From positions 2,108,001 to 2,172,000 of the forward strand of contig NZ_CP047941.1 of assembly GCF_014279815.1 (NCBI RefSeq): a stretch of 64,000 bases of DNA, given 5' to 3'. The translations under genes were made by a program, and so were the position numbers. The notes beneath the pieces are model-generated. The model was not told the origin of the DNA, did no database searches, and saw nothing but the letters and a program-made list of their open reading frames with translations. The stretch is from Synechococcus sp. NOUM97013 (GTDB lineage Bacteria > Cyanobacteriota > Cyanobacteriia > PCC-6307 > Cyanobiaceae). Numbering within the stretch: the first letter of the stretch is position 1; each line of letters starts with the position of its first letter. Below, piece after piece: positions 27,692 to 36,694 of this stretch.

Positions 27692-28495
27692 TCAAGGGAG
27701 AAGCAGCGACTCTCCCCATGGCTTGAGCCGGTTCAGCTCAGCCTGCGATGCCGCCACGAGCACCGGATAACTGACCTCTGAAAGGTCACGACCCGGCGTG
27801 AGCACAGCCGGGTTTTCATCAAGCCAAAGAACAGGACATTGAAGTTCGCTGAGCACCAACCAGGCCGCAGCCAGATCCCAGATCTTGGGAGTCGCCTCTA
27901 AAGCGGCAACGGTCTGTCCCATGGCAACGCTGACCATGTTGAGACTGGCGACGCCGAGCAAACGGATCTTGGCGGGGAAAGGCTCTTGATGACGGCGCTG
28001 CAACACGCGGATTGCACGACTGCAGAGAGACACACAGGCACTGCCCGAGGACTGACGGGTCTCAACAGCAATCGGTTTTCCATTGCGCCAGGCACCTCGA
28101 CCACGAATTGCAACGATGCGCTGTCGCAACGAGGGGACCTCGAGGAATGCCTCCGTGGGCTGACCATCCACAAAACGAGCCACGGAGATCGCCCAGTAAG
28201 GAATGCCTGCAGCGAAGTTGGTCGTGCCATCAAGGGGATCGACCACCCAGAACGCTGAGGAAGACGGACACTGCTTCTCACCTTCTTCGCTCAAGGTGAA
28301 TTCACCGGGGGCCAGCGCAGCAAGACCGTCCACCAGCATCTTGTCGCTCCAACGATCACAGGCAGTAATCAAGCTTCCATCAGGCTTCACGTCGGAAACG
28401 ATGTGACCGAAATCCTGGCGCTGACGATCCGCCACCCGGTCAAGCAGCTGATGAACCGCGAGCAGTTGCTGAGGAGAAAGGAGGCTGGAAGTCAA
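27692..28495 (-). CDS. suhB: Inositol monophosphatase family protein
   Basis: A 267-residue Mg2+-dependent phosphatase fold with the metal-site motifs LSEEGE near residue 70, WVVDPLDGTTNF at about 83-94 and a C-terminal WDLAAAWLVLSE near 213. These are the signatures of IMPase/SuhB/CysQ-like enzymes. The true substrate (inositol phosphate, fructose bisphosphate, PAP or histidinol phosphate) cannot be decided from sequence. Last gene of the uppP operon, 15 nt after the TolC-like gene, and the last protein gene before the rRNA operon in the same direction. Confidence 0.85.
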   Translation of the reverse strand: MTSSLLSPQQLLAVHQLLDRVADRQRQDFGHIVSDVKPDGSLITACDRWSDKMLVDGLAALAPGEFTLSEEGEKQCPSSSAFWVVDPLDGTTNFAAGIPYWAISVARFVDGQPTEAFLEVPSLRQRIVAIRGRGAWRNGKPIAVETRQSSGSACVSLCSRAIRVLQRRHQEPFPAKIRLLGVASLNMVSVAMGQTVAALEATPKIWDLAAAWLVLSELQCPVLWLDENPAVLTPGRDLSEVSYPVLVAASQAELNRLKPWGESLLLP

Positions 28496-28510
28496 CGTCT
28501 CAGCATTGCC

Positions 28511-30235
28511 TCAGACGCCCATTTGTGAAGCTTCGCAGCTGGAACGGTAAGGAGTTGGTTCAATCAGGACCTGCCCAACACCAAGCTCTTCAGGCTTCTC
28601 CGCAGGAAGGTCGATTGCAGGGCAAGACTGCACTTGATCCAAACCAGTCCGACGTCGCAACTGGGCGAGACTTCCGTTGTAGTTCAGAACAGCGTCGGCG
28701 TAGCGCACCTGCGCATTGGTGAGGTCGCGCTGGTTGTCCACAACTTCTCGCTGGGTGGTCACACCTGCCTGGAAACGCAGCCTGGCCAAACGCAGGGATT
28801 CAGTCGCAGACAACACCTCCCGAGCTGTGGTGCGAATGTCTTGCTGGCTTTCGCGGAGTTCGTAAAAGCTCGCCTCGACTTCACTGCGAATCGTGTTGCG
28901 CTGGGTGGCGAAATTGAAGCGGCTCTCCTCAGCACGCTGTTTGTTCTGTCGGTAGCGGGCGCGCGCTCGACCACCATCGAAAATATTCCAGCTGGCTGAC
29001 AGACCGACCGCATTGTCAAAACTCCAGCCATAGACCTGGTCTTCCGGAGGATTGACCACATTCGCCTCACCCTGAAAGCGCTGCGTGGAGAAGTTATTGA
29101 AAATGCTCAGAACGGGCTGCACTGCGGACAGTGACAAGTTGGCATTGCTGTTGTTGATGGAGATATCGAGGAGGAGCTGATCCAGCTCTTCGCGGAACGC
29201 ATAGGCAGCAACAATGCTCTCCTGCAATGAGGGAATCCAAGTTCCGATCACCCTTGCTGGAGCAGCAGCTGTTGGCGTCACATCCTGTGGCAGGTCCAGG
29301 GTTGCCGCCAAGGAGCGCCGGACTTCAGCTTGATCACCAATGGCATTGGTCAAGAGTTGCTGATCACGGGCGAGCTGCGTGATGGCCTCCAAGACTTCCA
29401 GCTTGGTCGCCACGCCCGCCTGAAAGCGGGCTCGTGCATCCCGCAAGCTCACGATGGACGCTCGAACAGATTGCTGTCCAATCCGCACCTGCTCGTCACG
29501 CCGCTGCAGGGTGAAATAGTCGAGAGCGACCTGGAGCCTGAGTTCACGCAGAGCGATCAGATATGCCTCACGGCTGCGCTCATAGGTGTCTCGCGCTGCA
29601 GCAATCTCAGGGACGCGACCGGGATCAATCAGATTCCAATTCAGACGAGCACCGAAATTGGCTGACCATCGCGATGTGGTGGTGCGAACACCAGCAGGAA
29701 CACCAGTCGGAGTGCTCTCGCCTGTGACGGGGTTGATGTTTTCGGTGCGGCGTTGATCGAAGTTTTGCTGTTCGCCACCTAAGTACTGGGGCAATCCATT
29801 GGCACTGAGATCAAGAGTCGGATACCAACGGGCAAGCGCAGCCCTCAAGCCTGATTTGGCTTGTTGAACCTGACTGACAACCGCTTTCAGATTGGGATTG
29901 TTGACCTCGGCTAGCTGCTCAACTTCGGCCAGGGTGAGGGGTCTGAGTTCGCGAATGCGGACCTGATTCGTCTGATCAGGCAAAGCAAGACTTGGAGGTG
30001 CTTGCAGCGACTCCATCGATTCCGGCAGCGTTGTTGCCGCCGGAGGCAACACAGAAGGATCTGCCTGAGGACGAGAACCCTTCAGATCAACAGCGGAAGG
30101 AAGCGTGGTCTGATCGATCAATGCCGATCCATCAGCTGAATCTGATTCAGCATTGGCTTGCGCGCGGGCGACATCGGCGAAGCAAACAGGCAGTACACCG
30201 GCAGCCAGAAGAAGACCCGCAGCAGTCCGAAGCAC
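28511..30235 (-). CDS. TolC-like outer-membrane efflux protein
   Basis: A 574-residue protein with a signal peptide (hydrophobic residues about 5-22, cleavage near ARAQA), a polar Pro/Asp-rich region to about 95, then two outer-membrane efflux (OEP) repeats. Coiled-coil helices (LTLAEVEQLAEVNNPNLKA, AYLIALRELRLQVALDYFTLQR, LRLARLRFQAGVTTQREVVDNQRDLTNAQ) are typical of TolC alpha-barrels. It would form the outer-membrane duct for export systems. The start is GTG. A 25-nt gap separates it from the upstream radical-SAM gene on the same strand. Confidence 0.88.
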   Translation of the reverse strand: MLRTAAGLLLAAGVLPVCFADVARAQANAESDSADGSALIDQTTLPSAVDLKGSRPQADPSVLPPAATTLPESMESLQAPPSLALPDQTNQVRIRELRPLTLAEVEQLAEVNNPNLKAVVSQVQQAKSGLRAALARWYPTLDLSANGLPQYLGGEQQNFDQRRTENINPVTGESTPTGVPAGVRTTTSRWSANFGARLNWNLIDPGRVPEIAAARDTYERSREAYLIALRELRLQVALDYFTLQRRDEQVRIGQQSVRASIVSLRDARARFQAGVATKLEVLEAITQLARDQQLLTNAIGDQAEVRRSLAATLDLPQDVTPTAAAPARVIGTWIPSLQESIVAAYAFREELDQLLLDISINNSNANLSLSAVQPVLSIFNNFSTQRFQGEANVVNPPEDQVYGWSFDNAVGLSASWNIFDGGRARARYRQNKQRAEESRFNFATQRNTIRSEVEASFYELRESQQDIRTTAREVLSATESLRLARLRFQAGVTTQREVVDNQRDLTNAQVRYADAVLNYNGSLAQLRRRTGLDQVQSCPAIDLPAEKPEELGVGQVLIEPTPYRSSCEASQMGV

Positions 30236-30259
30236 AACAACACCTGAGCTTGGCGGAGC

Positions 30260-31657
30260 TTAGGTGGTTTCCGGCCGTTCACCGAGGACGGCAGCCACGA
30301 TGTCAGCTGCTCCATGCACGATCCGTATCGGAACCGGCAACGCAGCCTGAACCTGCTCCAGCGTCATGTCATCGAGGAAGACCGGCTGCCCCTGCCGAAG
30401 CATCACCGACGGCAGCAGCAGCTGGTCGCCCAGCGGCTGATCTCTTAAGCCTTCAATTAGGTCCTGACCGGTGAGCAGGCCAGTCACCACTTGATCTTGC
30501 CCCCAATACGGACTTGGCAGGCCATACAGATTCAGGGTCACACCATGAATGCGGTTCAGACGATCGGAAACAGGCTCCAGAGCTTTGTCCACCAGCCGCC
30601 CGACGACCCAGCTGCTGCGCAGCGGACTTCCAATGCTGTCGGGCAACGACGTCGTCGCGACATCCAAATCCTCCAGGAAGGCTCGGATCGTGCCCACGCC
30701 ATTTTCCTGCTGAGGAAGATCCTCATAACTGTCGCGCGGAGGCAAAGGCCGACCTGCAATCAGATACCACTCGTCGGAAAGCCAGGCGAAACGGCTGCCG
30801 AGCTGCTGCTGAAATCGCTGCTGCAGCGGTTCCACGGCGTCAATCACCTGTTCAGCATCCTTGGGTGTCACGGCGCGCAAGCCATCTCCTGGGGGCCGGA
30901 AACGGGTCAATCCAACGGGGACGACAGCGGCAGATAAGACGGCAGGCCATTCACCACCGGCAAAGCGAGCCAGATCAGTCAACGACTGGAGCAAGGCATG
31001 TCCATCGTTTAACCCCGGACAGACGACGACCTGGGCATGGATTTGGAGATCGCGTTCGTCAAACCATTCCAATTGCTGGAGCAAGCGGCCAGCGCGGGAA
31101 TTCTCAAGAAGAGAGGAACGCAAGTCGGGATCCGTGGCATGCACGGACACAAACAACGGCGTCAGACGTTGCTGCTCGATCCTGGTCCAATCGGTCTCCG
31201 ACAGATTCGTGAGCGTGAGATAGGAGCCATACAGAAAACTGAGCCGGTAATCATCATCTTTGAGATACAGGCTGTCTCGATGCCCCGGAGGTTGCTGGTC
31301 GATGAAGCAAAACGGACAGCGGTTGTTGCATTGCCGCAAACCATCGAACAACGCTTCGGTGAAGGCCAGCCCAAGACCATCATCCGCGTCTTTCTCAAAG
31401 TCAACGCGGTGCAATTCCCCCGCACTGTCACGGACCTCGAGTGTCAGCTCCTCCTCAACGATTAAGTAGCGGTAATCAATGAGATCCCGCGGCCGGACTC
31501 CATTGATACTGAGCAGTTGGTCACCAGGCTCGAATCCCAGCTCCTCACCGATCGAACCAGCCTCCACTGAGGCAACGACGGCTGGATCCGGCTGGCGGGC
31601 AGCTCGACCAGGGTCGAGAGCCGTGACGGCTACCCCTGCGGAGGGTTCATTCCACAC
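30260..31657 (-). CDS. PDZ/radical-SAM-like protein, DUF512 / TIGR03279 family
   Basis: About 465 residues. It has an N-terminal PDZ-like domain (VEAGSIGEELGFEPGDQLLSINGVRP, about 25-55), then a radical SAM-type CNNRCPFC cluster motif near residue 110, and a C-terminal DUF512 region (GLLTGQDLIEGL, LPSVMLRQGQPVFLDDMT). This architecture is the cyanobacterial putative Fe-S oxidoreductase family TIGR03279, with no proven activity. GTG 31657 is preferred as start because it lies 19 nt after the uppP stop; an ATG at 31720 would overlap uppP by 44 nt. Sits between uppP and a TolC-like gene. Confidence 0.82.
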   Translation of the reverse strand: MWNEPSAGVAVTALDPGRAARQPDPAVVASVEAGSIGEELGFEPGDQLLSINGVRPRDLIDYRYLIVEEELTLEVRDSAGELHRVDFEKDADDGLGLAFTEALFDGLRQCNNRCPFCFIDQQPPGHRDSLYLKDDDYRLSFLYGSYLTLTNLSETDWTRIEQQRLTPLFVSVHATDPDLRSSLLENSRAGRLLQQLEWFDERDLQIHAQVVVCPGLNDGHALLQSLTDLARFAGGEWPAVLSAAVVPVGLTRFRPPGDGLRAVTPKDAEQVIDAVEPLQQRFQQQLGSRFAWLSDEWYLIAGRPLPPRDSYEDLPQQENGVGTIRAFLEDLDVATTSLPDSIGSPLRSSWVVGRLVDKALEPVSDRLNRIHGVTLNLYGLPSPYWGQDQVVTGLLTGQDLIEGLRDQPLGDQLLLPSVMLRQGQPVFLDDMTLEQVQAALPVPIRIVHGAADIVAAVLGERPETT

Positions 31658-31676
31658 AGCGTCTGGGCAACTGCTC

Positions 31677-32525
31677 TCAGTTTGAGCCTGCGACCGACCA
31701 CCAGGCCAGAAGAAGCACACCGAACAGCAGTCGGTAGATCACAAAAATCCAGGTGCTGTGGCGCTGGAGATATTTCAGAAGCCAGTCGATGGCCAGCCAT
31801 GACACCACCGCTGCAGAAAGAATTCCCACCATCAGCGGAAGCACACCGACCAAGCTGAAATCCGCGAAGGCGTCCCTTAACTCCACGACTCCCGCCAGCG
31901 TGATCGCAGGAATGCCCAAAAGAAACGAAAAACGTGCCGCATCAGGCCGCTTCCAGCTATCGAACAGCGACGCCGTCAAGGTGCTCCCTGAACGCGAGAC
32001 ACCCGGAATGAGCGCGAGTGCCTGAGCCAGGCCCACCACGAGCCCATCACGGCCCTCGACCTGCGCGAGACGCTTGCTTCGCGGACCGATCTTTTCGGCC
32101 AAGGCCAGCAACACGGCCATCACGATCGACACGATGGCGATGGCGGGAACACTGCGCAACGGCGACGTTTCATACCCCGGCCAGCTCAATTTGATCACCA
32201 ATCCAGCGATCAAAATCGGCACAGTGCCGACAGCCATCGCAAGGCCAAGACGGGCATCCGGCTCCCGCCACTGTCCTCGGCGCACAGCACGACTGATGCC
32301 CCGCAAGACAGACCGCAGGTCGTGACGGAAATAGCCAATCACCGCTGCAATGCTGCCCAGCTGGATCACGGCGGTGGCCGACACCCCTGGATCCCCCCAA
32401 CCGAGGAGAACCGGCACAACTTTGAGATGAGCCGTACTGCTGATCGGCAGGAACTCCGTGAGTCCCTGCACAACCCCAAGCACGAGGTTTCTCCAAATGG
32501 CCTCAAGCAGACCGGAATCCGACAC
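31677..32525 (-). CDS. uppP: Undecaprenyl-diphosphatase
   Basis: UppP (BacA) dephosphorylates undecaprenyl pyrophosphate to recycle the lipid carrier for peptidoglycan and other envelope polymers, and confers bacitracin tolerance. The 282-residue polytopic protein has the signatures VVQGLTEFLPISSTAHL at about 18-34 and PGVSRSGSTLTA near 175, the two catalytic motifs of the family, and about eight membrane helices. It heads a minus-strand operon with the DUF512 radical-SAM protein, the TolC-like channel and the inositol-phosphatase gene. Confidence 0.94.
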   Translation of the reverse strand: MSDSGLLEAIWRNLVLGVVQGLTEFLPISSTAHLKVVPVLLGWGDPGVSATAVIQLGSIAAVIGYFRHDLRSVLRGISRAVRRGQWREPDARLGLAMAVGTVPILIAGLVIKLSWPGYETSPLRSVPAIAIVSIVMAVLLALAEKIGPRSKRLAQVEGRDGLVVGLAQALALIPGVSRSGSTLTASLFDSWKRPDAARFSFLLGIPAITLAGVVELRDAFADFSLVGVLPLMVGILSAAVVSWLAIDWLLKYLQRHSTWIFVIYRLLFGVLLLAWWSVAGSN

Positions 32526-32666
32526 CGCTGGGTTCCTGACTTCAAGTGCTGGGACGCTATGCCCAACCCGTCACCCACGCCAGTGACGCGGAACACTCCG
32601 ACGTGATCGACGTTCAGATCTTCTAAGGTTTCGATTCTTTCTTCACATTCGAGCGGAGGCGAGTCC

Positions 32667-33398
32667 TTGTTCAGCGGGCTGATACGCAACCAGAGCCTGG
32701 CTGAGCCGGTCCAAACCACGACGCTCGGTTTTGCCGCGATTCCTTTCTGGGCCTCCTGCTTGGTGGTTCTTCCGGTGTTCGCGCAGGCGCCTTGGGTGCG
32801 TGCGCAGCCCTTCAGTGCCGCGTTATTCGGATTTGTGCTGCTTGTTGCAGGCCTCCTGAGCCACTGGCTTGCGCCAACGAAAGGGAAAGATCTGGGCGCG
32901 CTTCTGGTGGGCTTCAGCGGCAGCTGGCTGGCAGGGAGTCTGTTTTGGGGGTGGTTGTCCAGCCATCCCCTGCTGCACCTTCCGGTGGAAGCTTTTGCAC
33001 TACCACTGGCGCTGACAGGCCTCAACACACGCTGGCGCCTGGGCTGTGCCTTTTATCTCGCATCGTTGCTGGGGACCGGATTCACAGATTTGGCCATGGC
33101 CCTGACCAACGTGATGCCTCTCTGGCCGTCGGTGGTGACGGCCACGCCCTCTGAGGCGGCTTTGCTCCTTCAAGAGGCAGCGGCACGCGTGATGCGGCCT
33201 GAATCATTCCTGGTCATCAGTGCCTCCGCAGTGTTGATCCTCCGTCTCGTTCGTGACTGCCGGATCCGCAGCCTCAACGCAACGCCCTGGTCAACAAGTT
33301 GGGCAGTCGCAGCATCAGTGCTGTTCACAACCCTCCTAATTGACGGACTCTTTTTGACCTTGTCACTGCTGGCACCCGAACTCAGTGGTCTGATCTGA
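32667..33398 (+). CDS. DUF3120 family membrane protein
   Basis: 243 residues with roughly six hydrophobic segments (for example IPFWASCLVVLPVFAQAPW, ALFGFVLLVAGLLSHWL and SWAVAASVLFTTLLIDGLFLTLSLL). The FWxSxxVVxPVFxQAPxVR N-terminal pattern is typical of DUF3120, a cyanobacterial family of unknown function. The start is TTG 32667, well supported by GGAGG 7 nt upstream. Divergent from uppP with 141 nt between. Confidence 0.8.
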   Translation: MFSGLIRNQSLAEPVQTTTLGFAAIPFWASCLVVLPVFAQAPWVRAQPFSAALFGFVLLVAGLLSHWLAPTKGKDLGALLVGFSGSWLAGSLFWGWLSSHPLLHLPVEAFALPLALTGLNTRWRLGCAFYLASLLGTGFTDLAMALTNVMPLWPSVVTATPSEAALLLQEAAARVMRPESFLVISASAVLILRLVRDCRIRSLNATPWSTSWAVAASVLFTTLLIDGLFLTLSLLAPELSGLI

Positions 33399-33514
33399 AA
33401 CGAACTGCAAAAACTGCAGCCTTGAACCACGGCTCGGGCTGAGGGCACTTGTAAGGTTTGCAAGCCGGCCATGTCGGCGTCCATCCCGTTCCGATCTCAA
33501 AGACGGAGACTTCC

Positions 33515-33892
33515 ATGAAGCGTCTGCTGTGCTGGCTGACCAGCATTGCTGTGATGGCAGGGCTGCTGATGAGCCTGGCCCTTCCCGCGAGCGTTCAAGC
33601 CGCAGAGATCCGCAATGTGGCCGACGACAAGATCGCTGAACGCGGCGACAAGGTGGATCTCAACAATTCATCCGTTCGTCGTTTCCAGCAATTCCCTGGC
33701 ATGTATCCGACTCTCGCCGGAAAAATCGTGCTGGGTGGTCCCTACGAGACAGTCGATGACGTGTTGTCTCTCGATCTAAGCGACCGTCAAAAAGAGCTGT
33801 TCGAGAAATACCGCGACAATTTCACCGTCACAGCGCCATCGATTGCTCTTAACGAGGGCTTCGACCGCATCAACGACGGCCAGTACCGCTGA
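33515..33892 (+). CDS. psbU: Photosystem II 12 kDa extrinsic protein PsbU
   Basis: A lumenal subunit that stabilises the oxygen-evolving cluster of photosystem II. The 125-residue precursor has a signal peptide (WLTSIAVMAGLLMSLALPASVQA, cleavage after about residue 28) and a mature part starting AEIRNVADDKI with the helix-hairpin-helix segment VDLNNSSVRRFQQFPGMYPTLAG. The ATG has GGAG 7 nt upstream. A strong terminator follows, so it is a single-gene unit. Confidence 0.95.
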   Translation: MKRLLCWLTSIAVMAGLLMSLALPASVQAAEIRNVADDKIAERGDKVDLNNSSVRRFQQFPGMYPTLAGKIVLGGPYETVDDVLSLDLSDRQKELFEKYRDNFTVTAPSIALNEGFDRINDGQYR

Positions 33893-33935
33893 GGTTTCTC
33901 TGAACGAGCCGATCTCCATTGATTGGATTGCGTTA

Positions 33936-33964
33936 AAACCGCCGGACTCCCCGGCGGTTTTTTT
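33936..33964 (+). terminator. Rho-independent terminator after psbU
   Basis: AAACCGCCGG, an ACTC-type loop, CCGGCGGTTT then four more T residues. It is 44 nt beyond the psbU stop and 10 nt before the nadB ATG. Confidence 0.88.
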
Positions 33965-33973
33965 GGTTCAGCC

Positions 33974-35659
33974 ATGACAACGCCTCGCCAAGGAATGGAA
34001 CCGATCCCTGCCGGTCCTTGGGATGTCGTGGTGGTTGGTGCCGGTGCCGCAGGTCTAATGACCTGTCTTGAGCTGCCTGTCGGACTCCGGGTTCTGCTCG
34101 TCAACCGCAACACGAGCCGTCGATCGTCCAGTCTTTGGGCACAAGGAGGCATTGCCTCCGTCACACGACCAGACGACAGCAGCGGTAGCCACGCCGCGGA
34201 CACCATTCATGCCGGAGCAGGGCTCTGCGATGGGGATTCCGTTCGACTGTTGGTGGATCAGGCACCGCAATGTGTAGATCGGCTCCTGCAGCTGGGCATG
34301 GAGTTTGATCGCAATCGCGATGGAAGCCTGGCCACCACGCTGGAGGCGGCCCACAGTCATCACCGGGTGCTGCATGTGCAGGATCGCACCGGTCATGCTC
34401 TCGTCGATGTGCTGCGAGACCAGGCCGAACAACGGCCTGGTCTGCTGCATCGCCGAGGCGTGCGGGTCAGCCAACTTTGGGTTGAACACGGACGCTGCTG
34501 CGGCGTTCAGGTGGTGGATGGTTGCCGGCTGCAGTGGATCCGCTCAAGAGCTGTGGTCTTGGCGACCGGCGGCGGTGGCCATCTGTACACCAACACCACC
34601 AATCCGGCTCAGGCTGCAGGCGAGGGGGTGGCACTGGCCTGGAGTGCTGGCGCAGCCATCGAAGATCTGGAGTTTGTGCAGTTCCATCCCACAGCTCTCA
34701 AACTGCCGGATGCGCCATGCTTTCTGATCTCGGAAGCCGTTCGTGGAGAGGGAGCTCGCCTGGTGGATGCCGCAGGTCAGAGCCCTGTTTCAGACCTGGC
34801 GGGAGCCGATCTGGCACCGCGCGATCAAGTCAGCCGCGCCCTGCTCAGGTGCATGCGAGAGCAACACACGGACCACATCGGACTGGACTGGTCAGGGATC
34901 CCTCGAGACCAAGCCGAACGGCGCTTCCCAACCATTCTTGAACGCTGCCGACAGCACAACCTGAATCCTCTGGAGCAACCGATCCCAGTCGCTCCAGCAG
35001 CCCACTACTGGATGGGAGGAGTGGCCACGGACCTGAAAGCCGCAACATCGCTACCTGGTCTCTACGCCGTCGGCGAAGTGGCCTGCACCGGTCTGCATGG
35101 TGCCAATCGACTGGCCAGCAACTCGCTAATGGAATGTCTCGTGTTTGCCCGTCAGCTCGGCGAAATCGACCTTCCTGCAGCAAGCGAAACCGACCGAAGC
35201 CACTGGAGTTCTCCTCAAGGAAGAAGTCAGACCATCGTCAACCATGCACGCAGCAAGGCCAGCATCGGTCACTTGATGCGAGAGATCGAACAGCTCAGCG
35301 AACGGTGCTGGGATGTGGCTGGCGTGGATCGTTCCGTGACCGGGATGCAGAGCTTGCTGCAAGCCACTGATCAGGCCAGCTTGCGGGTGCAACAGGAAGA
35401 ACTGCTGCAGCTGGTCAACGGACAACCCCACAACCAGCCACTCCAGCTCGCAGAACCCAGTCGCCAGGAACTGAATCTGTTGCTGGATCTTTTGCATCGC
35501 CAACGCACCAGCATCCTGTTGCTCGAAGCTTGCCTGTTCCGCACCGAAAGCCGAGGGGGGCACTACCGCAGTGATGCCCCTGCCCCTCTCCCCCAATGGC
35601 GCCGACACAGCCGTCAGGTGAGAGGAATGCCGATTCACACGCGCCAGGTCAGCGAATAG
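33974..35659 (+). CDS. nadB: L-aspartate oxidase
   Basis: A flavoenzyme oxidising L-aspartate to iminoaspartate, the first step of NAD synthesis. The 561-residue protein has FAD motif VVVVGAGAAGLMTCLE near the N-terminus, the SSSLWAQGGIASV segment, the HSHHRVLHVQDRTGHALVDVL active-site region, an ATGGGGHLYTNTTNPAQATG-like loop, FHPTAL, and AHYWMGGVATDL near 335, then GLYAVGEVACTGLHGANRLASNS. The ATG is 10 nt downstream of the psbU terminator. The C-terminus carries a helical fumarate-reductase-like domain with ESRGGHYRSD. Confidence 0.94.
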   Translation: MTTPRQGMEPIPAGPWDVVVVGAGAAGLMTCLELPVGLRVLLVNRNTSRRSSSLWAQGGIASVTRPDDSSGSHAADTIHAGAGLCDGDSVRLLVDQAPQCVDRLLQLGMEFDRNRDGSLATTLEAAHSHHRVLHVQDRTGHALVDVLRDQAEQRPGLLHRRGVRVSQLWVEHGRCCGVQVVDGCRLQWIRSRAVVLATGGGGHLYTNTTNPAQAAGEGVALAWSAGAAIEDLEFVQFHPTALKLPDAPCFLISEAVRGEGARLVDAAGQSPVSDLAGADLAPRDQVSRALLRCMREQHTDHIGLDWSGIPRDQAERRFPTILERCRQHNLNPLEQPIPVAPAAHYWMGGVATDLKAATSLPGLYAVGEVACTGLHGANRLASNSLMECLVFARQLGEIDLPAASETDRSHWSSPQGRSQTIVNHARSKASIGHLMREIEQLSERCWDVAGVDRSVTGMQSLLQATDQASLRVQQEELLQLVNGQPHNQPLQLAEPSRQELNLLLDLLHRQRTSILLLEACLFRTESRGGHYRSDAPAPLPQWRRHSRQVRGMPIHTRQVSE

Positions 35660-35677
35660 CGCGGCGAAGCATGAGCC

Positions 35678-36619
35678 TTAGAAGTCGGTGTCGCCCTTAA
35701 ATCCCGACAGCCTGGCCAGCGTCTTAAGAGGTTTCACGCCGGAATCAAGCTTGCCGTTGATCTCCCAGGTGGGATAACCCTCGATGTTTTTGCTTTCACA
35801 AAGAGCTCGCTGACTGTTCTGGCCATCTGCAGCGCACTCAATCACAGTGAGCTTCTTGGCGGCTTCTTCACCGAAATCCTCTTTCTGCTCGTGGCAGTGC
35901 GGACACCAGTAAGCGCTGTACATCACCGCTCCAGTCGCTGTGAGGTGTTCAGCGAGCGCCACCTTGGCAGGGGTGCTTTCGGTGGTGACCAGCGGCGGCA
36001 CACCAGCTCCGCTAACAGCTGCATCAGGACGCTCTGGATCCACTACAGAAGACCAGATCAGGCTGCCGATGAGCACAACCAGCGCCAGAAGAACGCCGCG
36101 AAACACGACCTGCCCGGGATCATCCCAACCGCCGCCGATCACAGCAAGGAGCAACAACAGCACCGACAGCGTTGCTGAGAGAGCGCAGAAGAAGCAGAAA
36201 GCCTGGATCTTGAAGACCATCAGCCCCACCAGCACAAGGCTGAACACGGCCATACCGAGCGAGACGACAAGCAGTCCCCACCAGGTGCGACGCGACAAAT
36301 CGCCTCGGTTCTCCGCCAATCCCGGCAACAAAGGCACCAGCGCCATCACCACGATTGCCAGATAGGCGAGCAGACCAGCAAACGACAGTGGAATGCTGAA
36401 AGCGTCGGTCTGAAACAGTGTTCCCCAGGCGCTGTTGAGCACTTTGTCGCACCCATCAGCTCCCATCGGACAGGTGAGGTCGCCAAGCAGCCCCCAGCGC
36501 TTGAGAGTGATCGACCCTGTGTCGATCACTCCGACGGTTGCCAGCACCGCCATGGCGATGCGCGCCCATTTGAAGCCTTGATCCTGACGGCGGCGGCTGG
36601 TGAGTCGGGTGGTGCTCAT
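35678..36619 (-). CDS. VKOR-thioredoxin fusion protein (disulfide-bond formation)
   Basis: A 313-residue membrane protein that likely oxidises cysteines of lumenal or periplasmic proteins and passes electrons to quinone. The VKOR domain (about 18-165) has the four catalytic cysteines: Cys50 and Cys57 in the loop and the CFFC pair Cys142/Cys145 in a helix. A linker helix at 174-191 leads to a soluble thioredoxin-like domain with WCPHC at 238-242 and two further cysteines, ending in IEGYPTWEINGK. VKOR fused to its Trx partner is typical of cyanobacteria, where it affects photosystem II assembly. The ATG at 36619 is chosen because the upstream extension has no domain-like content. Divergent from rimO, convergent with nadB. 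Confidence 0.9.
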   Translation of the reverse strand: MSTTRLTSRRRQDQGFKWARIAMAVLATVGVIDTGSITLKRWGLLGDLTCPMGADGCDKVLNSAWGTLFQTDAFSIPLSFAGLLAYLAIVVMALVPLLPGLAENRGDLSRRTWWGLLVVSLGMAVFSLVLVGLMVFKIQAFCFFCALSATLSVLLLLLAVIGGGWDDPGQVVFRGVLLALVVLIGSLIWSSVVDPERPDAAVSGAGVPPLVTTESTPAKVALAEHLTATGAVMYSAYWCPHCHEQKEDFGEEAAKKLTVIECAADGQNSQRALCESKNIEGYPTWEINGKLDSGVKPLKTLARLSGFKGDTDF

Positions 36620-36694
36620 TTGCACTGCACTTCGCGGTGAAAGTCTGGCAGGCGTCAGCGCAGATTTATGTTGATTAATTGATCCGTCGTGCCC

